NCBI RefSeq assembly: GCF_021390545.1
Contig: NZ_JAJUWR010000016.1
Coordinates: forward strand, 1-64,000
Length of the DNA: 64,000 bases
Reading direction: 5' to 3'
Source of the DNA: Algoriphagus sp. AGSA1
Lineage (GTDB): Bacteria > Bacteroidota > Bacteroidia > Cytophagales > Cyclobacteriaceae
Below are positions 15,591 to 23,740 of this stretch, one piece after another. The number at the start of each line of letters is the position of its first letter. The first letter of the stretch is position 1. Position numbers and translations under genes: made by a program. A model generated the notes under the pieces. That model was given only the letters and a program-made list of their open reading frames with translations, did not search any database and was not told the DNA's origin.

Positions 15591-17189
15591 ATGAAAAAGA
15601 CAATCTGGACTCTTTTACTGGTGGTGTTCTCTACTTATGCCTTTGCCCAATCTTATTTTGTAGATGGTCTTGGCCCTGAATGGCATCGCCAAAGGAGAGA
15701 GGAATTGAGAAAGCTGATGCCGGCAAATTCGGTAGCTGTGTTTTTTAATAATCCGGTGAAAAACCGGACTAACGACGTGGAATACCTCTACCATCCGAAT
15801 ACGGATTTTTTTTATTTGACGGGGTTTCGTGAGCCTAATTCGGTTTTGGTGGTTTTCAGTGAAGCCAGAGAGGTAAATGGGAAATTGACCGATGAATTAA
15901 TGTTTGTGCAGAATAGAGATCCTCGCGCGGAAATGTGGAATGGAAAGCGCATGGGAGTGGAAAGAGTGAAAGCTGAGCTGGGCTTTGAAGATGTCTTCCT
16001 TAATTCTGAATTCGCTTCCAAATCAGGGATGAGCCTTCAGGATTTTGATAAAATTTTGACTTTTAGCCTTTCGGAAGAAATAGAGGGAAGCAAAACCAAT
16101 GAACCGTTGATTCACATGGTGAAGGAGTTTAAAAATGCGAGTTCATACCCAGATAAATATAATGAGGAGCATGCACAAATCTATGCTTTGATTGGAGGCT
16201 CTGATCTGAAGTCAGCTGATCAGGTGGTTCAAATGCTCCATAGATATGCCCAGCAGAATCCGGACATGATGAACGATCCCTTGATCAATTCTTTTATGAA
16301 TGCGGAGTCTCCGGAAAATCGGATGGTAATTAAAGAAAAGATTCCAGTTCGAAAGCTAGATATTGTTTCACTGGCGGGCATGATGGCTTCACTTCGGGAA
16401 GTGAAGACCCAAGAAGAAATTGTCCTGCTAAAAAAAGCAATAAAGATCTCTGCAGTGGGACAGGTAGAGGTGATGAAAGCGGCGAAAGTGGGTATGACAG
16501 AAAGGGAGATACAGGGGGTGCATGAGTTTATCTACAAAAGGTATGGAGCAGAGGAGGTAGGATATCCATCAATAGTAGGTGGGGGCAATAATGGATGTAT
16601 CCTGCATTATACAGAGAATGATAAGCGTGATTTGACTGATCGGCTACTTTTGATGGATTTGGGTGCGGAATGGAGAGGCTACACAGCCGATGTGACACGA
16701 ACGATTCCTGTGAATGGTACATTCAACGATGAAGAAAAAGCCATTTATCAGCTGGTGTATCGAGCGCAGGAAGCTGGAATAGCACTTTCCAAGCCTGGTG
16801 TTACTTTTCAGGAGATAGATGCTGTGGGCAGAAAAATCATCAATGATGGGTTAGAGGAATTGGGGATCGTCAAAAAAGGAGAAAGTCACATGTATTTTCC
16901 ACATGGGACTAGCCATCATATCGGGCTGGATGTACATGACCGCAGTACACGAGACGCATTAAAAGAAGGAATGGTTTTCACTGTAGAGCCTGGTATCTAT
17001 ATACCGGAAGGATCCAATTGTGATCCAAAATGGTGGGGTATAGCAGTGCGGATTGAAGATGATATTTTGATAACCAAGGACGGTCATATCAACCTCTCAG
17101 CCGATGCTCCAAGAACGGTTGATGCCATAGAGGAAATGATGCGGGTACCAAGTGTGCTTGAGGAATGGGTACTGCCTGAGCTTGATTGA
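15591..17189 (+). CDS. Secreted aminopeptidase P family protein (M24B)
   Basis: A 532-residue Xaa-Pro aminopeptidase-like protein with a signal peptide (ending TYAFAQ, about residue 20). The N-terminal aminopeptidase P domain spans about 25-160 and the pita-bread M24 domain about 270-510. The metal ligands are complete: two Asp in MDLGAEWRGYTADVTRT, His in HGTSHHIGLDVHD, Glu in FTVEPGIY and Glu in VRIEDD. Export suggests breakdown of proline-containing peptides in the periplasm. Divergent from pafA, with about 110 bp of shared promoter region. Confidence 0.93.
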   Translation: MKKTIWTLLLVVFSTYAFAQSYFVDGLGPEWHRQRREELRKLMPANSVAVFFNNPVKNRTNDVEYLYHPNTDFFYLTGFREPNSVLVVFSEAREVNGKLTDELMFVQNRDPRAEMWNGKRMGVERVKAELGFEDVFLNSEFASKSGMSLQDFDKILTFSLSEEIEGSKTNEPLIHMVKEFKNASSYPDKYNEEHAQIYALIGGSDLKSADQVVQMLHRYAQQNPDMMNDPLINSFMNAESPENRMVIKEKIPVRKLDIVSLAGMMASLREVKTQEEIVLLKKAIKISAVGQVEVMKAAKVGMTEREIQGVHEFIYKRYGAEEVGYPSIVGGGNNGCILHYTENDKRDLTDRLLLMDLGAEWRGYTADVTRTIPVNGTFNDEEKAIYQLVYRAQEAGIALSKPGVTFQEIDAVGRKIINDGLEELGIVKKGESHMYFPHGTSHHIGLDVHDRSTRDALKEGMVFTVEPGIYIPEGSNCDPKWWGIAVRIEDDILITKDGHINLSADAPRTVDAIEEMMRVPSVLEEWVLPELD

Positions 17190-17268
17190 AAACGGGAAAT
17201 ATTTAAATTGCTTTCAATTAGCGATATGCCGGTGCAATAAGGTAAATAGGCTATTGGTAAGATGTTAT

Positions 17269-17919
17269 CTAATCCCTCTGTTTCAGATCCCCACGCTTGA
17301 TAGAGCGTATAAACTGTCCCCAGGCAAATGGGTCGAGAAGTCTGAGAGTTCTTGGACCGTATAGATCCTGGTTTTGCAGCATCTGCGCTTCCTGGAAATA
17401 TCGGAAATTCTCATTGCCGGAGGCTGGCATGGCTTCGGCCCATCGGAGGAACATTTCAGGGCTCATATTAGATCGGGATATGGACATAGGATCTACCACG
17501 TTCATGGCAATCACCGCTCGTTTGAATTCATCCTCAGTGGGGAAAGGCATCACCTCAATCTCTGCGAGTGCAATTTCATCTACTTGCATAGTCAAGATCA
17601 GGCTAATCCGGTCACTCTCCACTTTTTCGGGGATTTTGAAGGTCTGTCTTTTTAGTCCTATAAAACTGAATACTACCGAATCACCTTCCAGCACAGGCAT
17701 GGAGAAATATCCAAACCTACCTGAACTTGTGCCTCTTCCTTTGGTTGGCACGTATATATTCACTCCCGCTACAGCATCGGTACTGTCTGCATTGAGGACG
17801 ATACCGGAAAGCTGAATCACTTTCCTCTGGGGTTCATCTTGGGCATGAGAATAGGTTATGGTAAAAATAAATCCCACTAGTAAAAGGAATGCTGACCGAA
17901 GGAGTATAGAATTCTTCAC
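17269..17919 (-). CDS. Carboxypeptidase-like regulatory domain protein
   Basis: A 216-residue exported protein: signal peptide (ending YSHAQ), then a CarboxypepD_reg-like beta-sandwich (about 35-115, with LSGIVLNADSTDAVAGVNIY and GRFGYFSMPVLEGDSVVFSF), then a C-terminal region rich in Met and Phe that I do not recognise. This beta-sandwich usually sits at the N-terminus of TonB-dependent receptors; here no receptor follows. Stand-alone proteins of this type are common in Cytophagales and of unknown role. Confidence 0.75.
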   Translation of the reverse strand: MKNSILLRSAFLLLVGFIFTITYSHAQDEPQRKVIQLSGIVLNADSTDAVAGVNIYVPTKGRGTSSGRFGYFSMPVLEGDSVVFSFIGLKRQTFKIPEKVESDRISLILTMQVDEIALAEIEVMPFPTEDEFKRAVIAMNVVDPMSISRSNMSPEMFLRWAEAMPASGNENFRYFQEAQMLQNQDLYGPRTLRLLDPFAWGQFIRSIKRGDLKQRD

Positions 17920-17980
17920 AAATAAATTAACTTAATAGAACGGCAATTGGTTGTCTTTTCTGATACGATAATACTCTAAT

Positions 17981-18007
17981 TTCGGGTGAATTTTTATTTT
18001 ACCCGAA
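17981..18007. promoter_or_regulatory. Inverted repeat upstream of the ArsR-type gene (candidate operator)
   Basis: TTCGGGT and ACCCGAA are perfect 7-bp arms 13 bp apart, ending 22 bp before the ATG of the ArsR-family gene. Autoregulation through an upstream dyad is usual in this family. It could also form a transcript hairpin. Confidence 0.4.
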
Positions 18008-18029
18008 TAAACTGCGTTAAATCTTACAA

Positions 18030-18413
18030 ATGAGGTTAAAAAACATCAGCTTAAACTACGGTCTTAGGATTTTTAAGGCGCTTTCCGAAGAGCCTAGGGT
18101 TCGCATTTTCCACTTATTGATGCTCAATAAGGAACTGTCCATTTCAGACTTCGAACTCATATTGGATTTTACCCAAACCAAAACCAGCAGACACTTGATA
18201 TATTTAAAAAACGCAGGTTTGTTGGGAAGTAAACGGGTGGATCAGTGGGTGTTTTATTACATCCTGGAAGAGTACATGGAAATCATTCAGCAGATTTTTA
18301 AGTTTATACAGAAGGATCCAAGTCTCCTGAAAGATCAGGAAACCTTCGAAATCTTAAAATCAAACCGTGAACTTGCAATCAATAAAATTCAGAATAATCA
18401 GTACCGACGTTAA
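18030..18413 (+). CDS. ArsR family winged-helix regulator
   Basis: A 127-residue DNA-binding protein with an ArsR-type winged helix (about 10-90): ALSEEPRVRIFHLLMLN, then ELSISDFELILDFTQTKTSRH (the recognition helix), then LIYLKNAGLLGSKR and a wing QWVFYYILEE. There is no Cys-based metal site of the ArsR/SmtB kind, so the signal sensed is unclear. It lies 6 bp upstream of the yjjG-like gene, and the two are probably one transcript. Confidence 0.9.
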   Translation: MRLKNISLNYGLRIFKALSEEPRVRIFHLLMLNKELSISDFELILDFTQTKTSRHLIYLKNAGLLGSKRVDQWVFYYILEEYMEIIQQIFKFIQKDPSLLKDQETFEILKSNRELAINKIQNNQYRR

Positions 18414-18419
18414 TTCCCT

Positions 18420-19115
18420 TTGAAAACTTACCAACATCTCTTCTTCGATCTGGACCATACACTCTGGGACTATGATCGAAATGTACAGGAATCACTTTCT
18501 GAGCTTTTTGTTCACTATAAGCTGGAAAAACTTGGGCTTCTCTCGTGTCAGCATTTTATAGACTCCTTTTATGCGGTGAATTATAGGCTTTGGGAAGCCT
18601 ATGACAAAGGGGAAATCCATAGGGATGAATTGAGAGCTACTCGGTTTCCTTCGATATTTGCTCATGCCGGGCTGGTAGGTACGGTTATTCCTGCGGGTTT
18701 TGAAGGGGACTTCATGCACAGGACTTCCAGTAAGCCCCATCTTTTTCCCCATACCATGGAAGTCCTCGGCTATCTCAAGCCTAAATATAAGCTGTATGTG
18801 ATCACCAATGGGTTTGATGAAAGCCAGGCAAAGAAAATGAATGCATCTGGATTGAATGAGTTTTTCGAATTGGTCATCACTTCCGAGACAACCGGTCACA
18901 AAAAGCCGGATCCCAGGATCTTTCAGTATGCGGTAGATCAAGCCGGAGCCACGATAGAGAACAGTCTTATGATAGGGGATAATCCCATATCAGATATTTT
19001 AGGAGCATATAATGCAGGGCTGGATCAAGTGTTTTTCAACCCACTTGGTAAGGCTATTGACCTGAAGCCCACCTACACAATTTCACATTTAAGAGAACTG
19101 GAAGCCATTCTATAG
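18420..19115 (+). CDS. yjjG: YjjG family noncanonical pyrimidine nucleotidase (HAD)
   Basis: A 231-residue HAD hydrolase. Motif I is FFDLDHTLWDYD (nucleophile Asp11 region), motif II VITNGFDE, motif III Lys in TGHKKPDP and motif IV MIGDNPISDILGA. FDLDHTLWDYDRN and NGFDESQ are typical of YjjG, which removes phosphate from damaged or noncanonical pyrimidine nucleotides. The start is a TTG at 18420, just after the ArsR stop; no ATG is in range. Confidence 0.88.
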   Translation: MKTYQHLFFDLDHTLWDYDRNVQESLSELFVHYKLEKLGLLSCQHFIDSFYAVNYRLWEAYDKGEIHRDELRATRFPSIFAHAGLVGTVIPAGFEGDFMHRTSSKPHLFPHTMEVLGYLKPKYKLYVITNGFDESQAKKMNASGLNEFFELVITSETTGHKKPDPRIFQYAVDQAGATIENSLMIGDNPISDILGAYNAGLDQVFFNPLGKAIDLKPTYTISHLRELEAIL

Positions 19116-19308
19116 CAGAATACCGCTGTGGGGGCTCAGACTTACAGTATTGAGAATGTTTCTAGAGTTGATTCCCCATTAATGAGATACGAGCAGGGGC
19201 ATCAGCGAACTAGAAATCGTTCTTTCGGGTTCTTTTACTTCATATTTGTCCGCCAATAAAACCTTCTGGTTATCTTTGGCAAATCAGAAAATCATAACCC
19301 CAGATATC

Positions 19309-20946
19309 ATGCTCAAAGGTTTTTTTAATGTTCCAACTCCGGTGAATGAGCCGGTAAAAACATACGCTCCCGGTAGCCCCGAGAGAAAAGAATTACAAGC
19401 TGCGCTCAAAGAAGCTAGATCCCAGCAAGTTGATGTACCGATGTATATAGGCTCGGATGAGGTCAGAACTGGCAATACACACCAAATGTCTCCTCCGCAC
19501 GATCACCAACATGTTTTGGGTCATTTCCATGAGGGAGATGCTTCCCATGTGGAGCAGGCAATCGATGCGGCACTTGGGGCCAAAGAGGCTTGGGTGAACC
19601 TGGCTTGGGAACAGCGAGCAGCGATTTTCTTAAAAGCTGCCGACTTGATCGCAGGCCCATATCGCGCCAAAATCAATGCGGCTACCATGCTTGGCCAGTC
19701 CAAAAATGCGATGCAGGCAGAGATTGACGCAGCCTGTGAGTTTATAGATTTCTTGCGATTCAATGTGCGGTACATGACTGAGATCTATGCGCAACAGCCT
19801 CCTGTTTCTGGAAATGGCGTATGGAATAGACTGGAACAGCGTCCTCTTGAAGGGTTTATATTCGCGTTGACTCCGTTCAACTTCACAGCAATTGCCGGTA
19901 ACCTGCCTACTTCAGCTGCCATGATGGGGAATACCATCGTTTGGAAGCCAGCTTACACGCAGATTTACTCTGCAAATGTCCTGATGCAAGTATTCAAAGA
20001 AGCGGGTGTTCCTGCTGGTGTAATTAATTTGATCTACGTGGACGGACCGGTTGCGGGAGATGTTATCTTCAAACATCCTGATTTTGCGGGAATTCACTTT
20101 ACAGGTTCTACCGGCGTATTCCAGCACATCTGGAAAACAATCGGTACGAACATTCATCAATATAAATCTTATCCGAGGATTGTAGGTGAGACAGGTGGAA
20201 AAGATTTTGTGATCGCCCATAAGTCTGCTATTCCAAAAGCCGTGGCTGTAGGACTTGCCCGGGGTGCTTTTGAATACCAAGGACAAAAATGCTCTGCCGC
20301 TTCCCGTGCTTACATTCCTTCCAATATCTGGGAAGAAGTGAAAGAAAGCTTGTTGGCTGATCTTGCAGATATGAAAATGGGTGGAACGGAAGATTTTACC
20401 AATTTCATCAATGCGGTAATCGACGAGAAGTCATTTGATAAAATCGCCAAGTATATAGACAACGCAAAGGACAATCCGGCAGTGGAAATCATCGCTGGAG
20501 GTAACTACGACAAGTCCAAAGGTTACTTCATTGAGCCGACAGTGCTCGTGACCCAAGATCCAATGTACACTACTATGTGCGAAGAGATTTTTGGGCCAGT
20601 GTTGACAATATATGTGTATGATCCGGAGCGTTTTGAAGAAGCATTGGAGTTGGTAGATCAGACTTCGCCATATGCTTTGACAGGGGCGATTTTCTCTCAG
20701 GATCGTTACGCCGTTGAGCTGGCAACTACGAAGCTTAGAAATGCGGCAGGTAATTTTTACATCAATGATAAACCGACTGGTGCTGTAGTAGGACAGCAGC
20801 CATTTGGCGGAGCGAGAGCATCCGGAACTAACGATAAGGCCGGTTCCATGATCAACCTGTTACGCTGGGTTTCTCCGCGTACGATCAAGGAAACCTTTGT
20901 TTCCCCAGAGGATTATAAATACCCTTTCTTGGGAAGCGACCTTTGA
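19309..20946 (+). CDS. pruA: 1-pyrroline-5-carboxylate dehydrogenase
   Basis: A 545-residue aldehyde dehydrogenase-fold enzyme that oxidises pyrroline-5-carboxylate/glutamate semialdehyde to glutamate with NAD+ in proline catabolism. The ATG at 19309 (MLKGFFNVP) is chosen over an upstream TTG because family members begin here. Visible features: NFTAIAGN, HFTGSTGVF (cofactor site), catalytic Glu in VGETGGKDF and catalytic Cys in YQGQKCSAASRAY. The stop codon lies inside a palindromic repeat (20942-20964). No proline dehydrogenase gene is adjacent. Confidence 0.95.
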   Translation: MLKGFFNVPTPVNEPVKTYAPGSPERKELQAALKEARSQQVDVPMYIGSDEVRTGNTHQMSPPHDHQHVLGHFHEGDASHVEQAIDAALGAKEAWVNLAWEQRAAIFLKAADLIAGPYRAKINAATMLGQSKNAMQAEIDAACEFIDFLRFNVRYMTEIYAQQPPVSGNGVWNRLEQRPLEGFIFALTPFNFTAIAGNLPTSAAMMGNTIVWKPAYTQIYSANVLMQVFKEAGVPAGVINLIYVDGPVAGDVIFKHPDFAGIHFTGSTGVFQHIWKTIGTNIHQYKSYPRIVGETGGKDFVIAHKSAIPKAVAVGLARGAFEYQGQKCSAASRAYIPSNIWEEVKESLLADLADMKMGGTEDFTNFINAVIDEKSFDKIAKYIDNAKDNPAVEIIAGGNYDKSKGYFIEPTVLVTQDPMYTTMCEEIFGPVLTIYVYDPERFEEALELVDQTSPYALTGAIFSQDRYAVELATTKLRNAAGNFYINDKPTGAVVGQQPFGGARASGTNDKAGSMINLLRWVSPRTIKETFVSPEDYKYPFLGSDL

Positions 20947-21014
20947 GGTTTATAAAACCTCGAAGGTCTTAAGTACAGAGCTTTGAATTTACCTTCAGAA
21001 TTAAACCTTCGAGG
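20942..21014. repeat. Palindromic repeat at the pruA stop codon
   Basis: TTTGAGGTTT-ATA-AAACCTCGAA forms a hairpin with a 3-nt loop over the pruA stop (944-946). CCTCGAAGGT (20958-20967) is also repeated as ACCTTCGAGG (21005-21014), giving an alternative larger stem. The core CCTTYGAGGT is shared with the hairpins at 22628-22699. Confidence 0.65.
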
Positions 21015-21056
21015 AGCCCCTTCAATTTCGCTCAAGGTGACTCATCAAAGGTTACA

Positions 21057-21090
21057 AGAGCCTCGGGTTTAGATCCGGGGCTTTTTGTTT
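21057..21090 (+). terminator. Terminator downstream of pruA
   Basis: GAGCCTCGG/CCGGGGCTT stem followed by TTTTTG and more T. Confidence 0.75.
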
Positions 21091-21216
21091 TTGCGACTAA
21101 GGACACAGAGGATTTGTCCCCTGCGAATTGGATCTTAGGGTTTGTTTTTTTGCAGTATACCTCCCCTTGTTTAAATTTTTTTCTTTATTTTTAGTTATAC
21201 TTTTAAATTTCCGTAG

Positions 21217-21390
21217 ATGAAATACTCGCACCCTCTTTTAGTTGTCATCCTCTTTTTTGCTTGCGCCAAAGAAAAAGAACCAATCCAGGGTAAGCTTGAA
21301 GATTTCGTGTCAGGAGAGATGAGCTTTGAGCAAGCCTCAGAAGATGAGTACGAGTTTTATAAGATAGACTTATCCCAATTTGCAGACTGA
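21217..21390 (+). pseudogene. In-frame internally deleted DUF4221-like lipoprotein (57 codons)
   Basis: The ATG at 21217 opens a 57-residue frame that begins like a lipoprotein (LFFACAKEKEP) and continues with QGKLEDFVSGEMS, matching the start of the intact neighbour (QGKLEELIVGEIS). It then jumps directly to SEDEYEFYKIDLSQFAD, matching the last residues of the same neighbour (SEDEYGFYKIDLSGFANE). About 320 codons are missing, yet the frame is kept. The stop overlaps the ATG of the intact gene (TGATG). It could still make a short lipopeptide, but the simplest view is a decayed tandem copy. Confidence 0.8.
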
Positions 21391-22535
21391 TGAAAAAGAC
21401 ATTGCTACGATTGTTATTGATAGTGTTGATTTTTTCATGTGCTGAAAAGGAAGATGAAGAAATTTATCAAGGGAAGTTGGAGGAGTTGATTGTTGGAGAA
21501 ATTTCTTTGATTAAAGATTCCTTGACTTCAGTCATTGATATTAAGCAGATTTTGGTGATTGATGATGTGGAATATCCAGTGTCTGGAGATAAGCAGAATG
21601 TGAAAATTTATTCATTAGAAACCGGGCGAGTGATTCATGACTTTCAATTGCCCTTAATTGGCCCTTATGCGTTTGATGATTATGTTGCTTTGTTTTATGC
21701 TGATTCTAAAAATGAAATAGCAGTTTTAAATACTCAAGGAATGTTTTATGAATATGAGGAAGGGGTTCTTTTGAAAAGAATCTTAATTAATTCCGAAATA
21801 CCTTATTTGACCACTCTAGGATCCGCACTATATAAATTAAAAAAGGGTAGGTACAGAACTGTTATATCACCATTAAGCTTTTTTACCACGAAAGATAATT
21901 CAGCTTATGATAAAAGCCTTGAAAAATGGGTTTTGGACTTCGATTCAAACAACAAGCAAATTGATTTCTATGGTATAGACTTTCCTTTTGGCTATTTAAA
22001 AAAGTTCGCAACTGATATTCGTTCTTATCCTCCAGATCTATTGTATCTCGATTTTGAAGGTCTTAGTTATTATACGTTTCCCTATTCGGATTCTGTATTT
22101 ATCTATAAAGACTCATTGCTAGTAAGTAAGAGTATTTTTGAACCAGCTCGCAAACCAAACTATGGAGGGTCGGAATTTGTGATAAAAACTTCAGTGACAA
22201 ATGATCGGATCGGGCTTTATGAATTAAAAAAAGAATCCTCTGCAACGATTGATTTGTTGTTCGATAAGACACGAGATCTCTTCCTCCTATTAAGAAAGCT
22301 TAATGAAAGCGGGACGGGAGAAACCAATGATTCCAGAACTAAAAACTATTCGCTCTCATTTTATAACCGGGATTTTGACTCCTTGGGAGAGTTTGACTTT
22401 TCATATCCACCAAACTCTGATCTGAAAAACTGGTTCATTACTTCCGAAGGTCTTTTCATAAACAAGCCCGAGCAGGAATCAGAGGATGAATACGGGTTTT
22501 ATAAGATAGACTTGAGTGGGTTTGCAAATGAATAG
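21390..22535 (+). CDS. DUF4221-like lipoprotein (beta-propeller type)
   Basis: A 381-residue lipoprotein (lipobox IFSC, Cys17) with repeated strand-rich units such as VKIYSLETGRVIHDFQLP and IAVLNTQGMFYEYEEG, as expected for a beta-propeller. It resembles the DUF4221 family of Bacteroidota surface lipoproteins, whose function is unknown. Codon use is AT-richer than in pruA or lpdA on either side. It follows a deleted tandem copy of itself and has a distant relative at 27505. The family call is by overall look, not by a diagnostic motif. Confidence 0.6.
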   Translation: MKKTLLRLLLIVLIFSCAEKEDEEIYQGKLEELIVGEISLIKDSLTSVIDIKQILVIDDVEYPVSGDKQNVKIYSLETGRVIHDFQLPLIGPYAFDDYVALFYADSKNEIAVLNTQGMFYEYEEGVLLKRILINSEIPYLTTLGSALYKLKKGRYRTVISPLSFFTTKDNSAYDKSLEKWVLDFDSNNKQIDFYGIDFPFGYLKKFATDIRSYPPDLLYLDFEGLSYYTFPYSDSVFIYKDSLLVSKSIFEPARKPNYGGSEFVIKTSVTNDRIGLYELKKESSATIDLLFDKTRDLFLLLRKLNESGTGETNDSRTKNYSLSFYNRDFDSLGEFDFSYPPNSDLKNWFITSEGLFINKPEQESEDEYGFYKIDLSGFANE

Positions 22536-22627
22536 TTGAAGGGTAAGGGAGGACTGCTTTGCGCCACTTCGTGCTCTTCGTGGCTAAAAACAAAAAACGG
22601 CTGAATCTCTCCAGCCGCTCGTTTGAC

Positions 22628-22699
22628 TTTGAGGTTTTCAAAAACCTCAAATGTATCCATTAATTATAAACCTTTGAGGTCTGAAAGACCTCAAAGGTT
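22628..22699. repeat. Twin palindromes at the fabG stop codon
   Basis: Two hairpins: TTTGAGGTTTT/AAAACCTCAAA (22628-22651, 2-nt gap) and AACCTTTGAGGTCT-GAA-AGACCTCAAAGGTT (22669-22699, perfect 14-bp stem, 3-nt loop). The second overlaps the fabG stop codon at 22698-22700. They share the core CCTTTGAGGT with the repeat at the pruA stop. Confidence 0.7.
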
Positions 22700-23444
22700 A
22701 GGTGTACATCGCTCCATTCACATGAAGCACCTGTCCAGAGATATAGCTACTCATATCAGATCCCAAGAACACACAGGCATCAGCCACTTCCTCCGGCTGT
22801 CCGCCACGCTTCATCGGGATGCCGTCTCTCCAGCCTTGCACTGTTTTCTCATCCAGTACTGCGGTCATTTCAGTTTCTATAAAACCTGGAGCTATGGCGT
22901 TGCACCGGATATTTCTAGGGCCAAGTTCTAGCGCAACAGATTTTGTAAAGCCTATGATCCCTGCTTTGGAAGCCGCATAATTGGACTGGCCGGCATTTCC
23001 CTTGGCTCCCACTACAGAAGTGATATTGATGATAGAGCCGGACTTGGCTTTCATCATAGTTCTAGTGGCAGCTTTTACGGTGTTAAAGCAGGATTTCAGG
23101 TTGATCCCGATCACTTCATCCCAAGCTTCTTCTGTCATTCTCATCAAGAGGTTATCACGGGTGATTCCTGCATTGTTGATCAAAACATCCAGTCCGCCGA
23201 ATTCAGCCACCACATCGTTTACCAATTCCTCGGCGGCTTTGAAGTCTGAAGCATCAGATCTATAGCCTTTGGCTTTGATTCCATAAGCTGCCAGTTCTCT
23301 TTCGAGTGTTTGACCTTTTTCAATACTTGACAAAAAAGTGAAGGCGACATTGGCGCCTTCTTGTGCATATCTGATAGCTATTGCTCTTCCGATGCCTTTA
23401 GATGCACCGGTGATCAATGCCGTTTTTCCTGAAAGTAATCCCAT
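22698..23444 (-). CDS. fabG: 3-oxoacyl-[acyl-carrier-protein] reductase
   Basis: A 248-residue short-chain dehydrogenase. NADPH motif TGASKGIG (about 13-20), NNAG (about 90), and the catalytic Ser-Tyr-Lys set in INITSVVGAKG and SNYAASKAG. The C-terminus SSYISGQVLHVNGAMYT is typical of FabG, which reduces 3-oxoacyl-ACP in the fatty acid elongation cycle. It is transcribed alone. Its stop codon lies in a perfect palindrome. Confidence 0.94.
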   Translation of the reverse strand: MGLLSGKTALITGASKGIGRAIAIRYAQEGANVAFTFLSSIEKGQTLERELAAYGIKAKGYRSDASDFKAAEELVNDVVAEFGGLDVLINNAGITRDNLLMRMTEEAWDEVIGINLKSCFNTVKAATRTMMKAKSGSIINITSVVGAKGNAGQSNYAASKAGIIGFTKSVALELGPRNIRCNAIAPGFIETEMTAVLDEKTVQGWRDGIPMKRGGQPEEVADACVFLGSDMSSYISGQVLHVNGAMYT

Positions 23445-23740
23445 CTAGTTCTAAAATTTTGTTTGCTCAAAATTAGAAAAAAAGCTAAAACTTTTGGTTC
23501 TAAAGTCGATTCTGCTAGTCATTCTTGATAAATAAAGGGTATTAATCTGTTTATGCGCAATAACTTAGAATAAAATTCTACTATTGTCGAATAGTGCGGA
23601 ATCAAGGATTAAAAAAGGCTTGTGTTTTAAGTGAAAACAGTATTTTTTGCCTGGTATGGGAGCCAAACTGGATTTTTTTCTGAAGCCAAAAGGCCTATTT
23701 TTGCATAGTTTCAACTCGTTTAAAATAACTCAAAATAGAT
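23445..23740. other. Divergent intergenic region fabG/lpdA
   Basis: About 300 bp of AT-rich sequence between two divergent housekeeping genes, expected to hold both promoters. A -7-like TATTTTTG is at 23696-23703 upstream of lpdA, but the -33 position reads TTTT rather than TTTG. No other structure was seen. Confidence 0.4.

Noticed and set aside
19246..19308. Extended TTG start for pruA, adding 21 residues
   Set aside because: The added residues do not fit the family N-terminus, and the ATG at 19309 gives the usual start.
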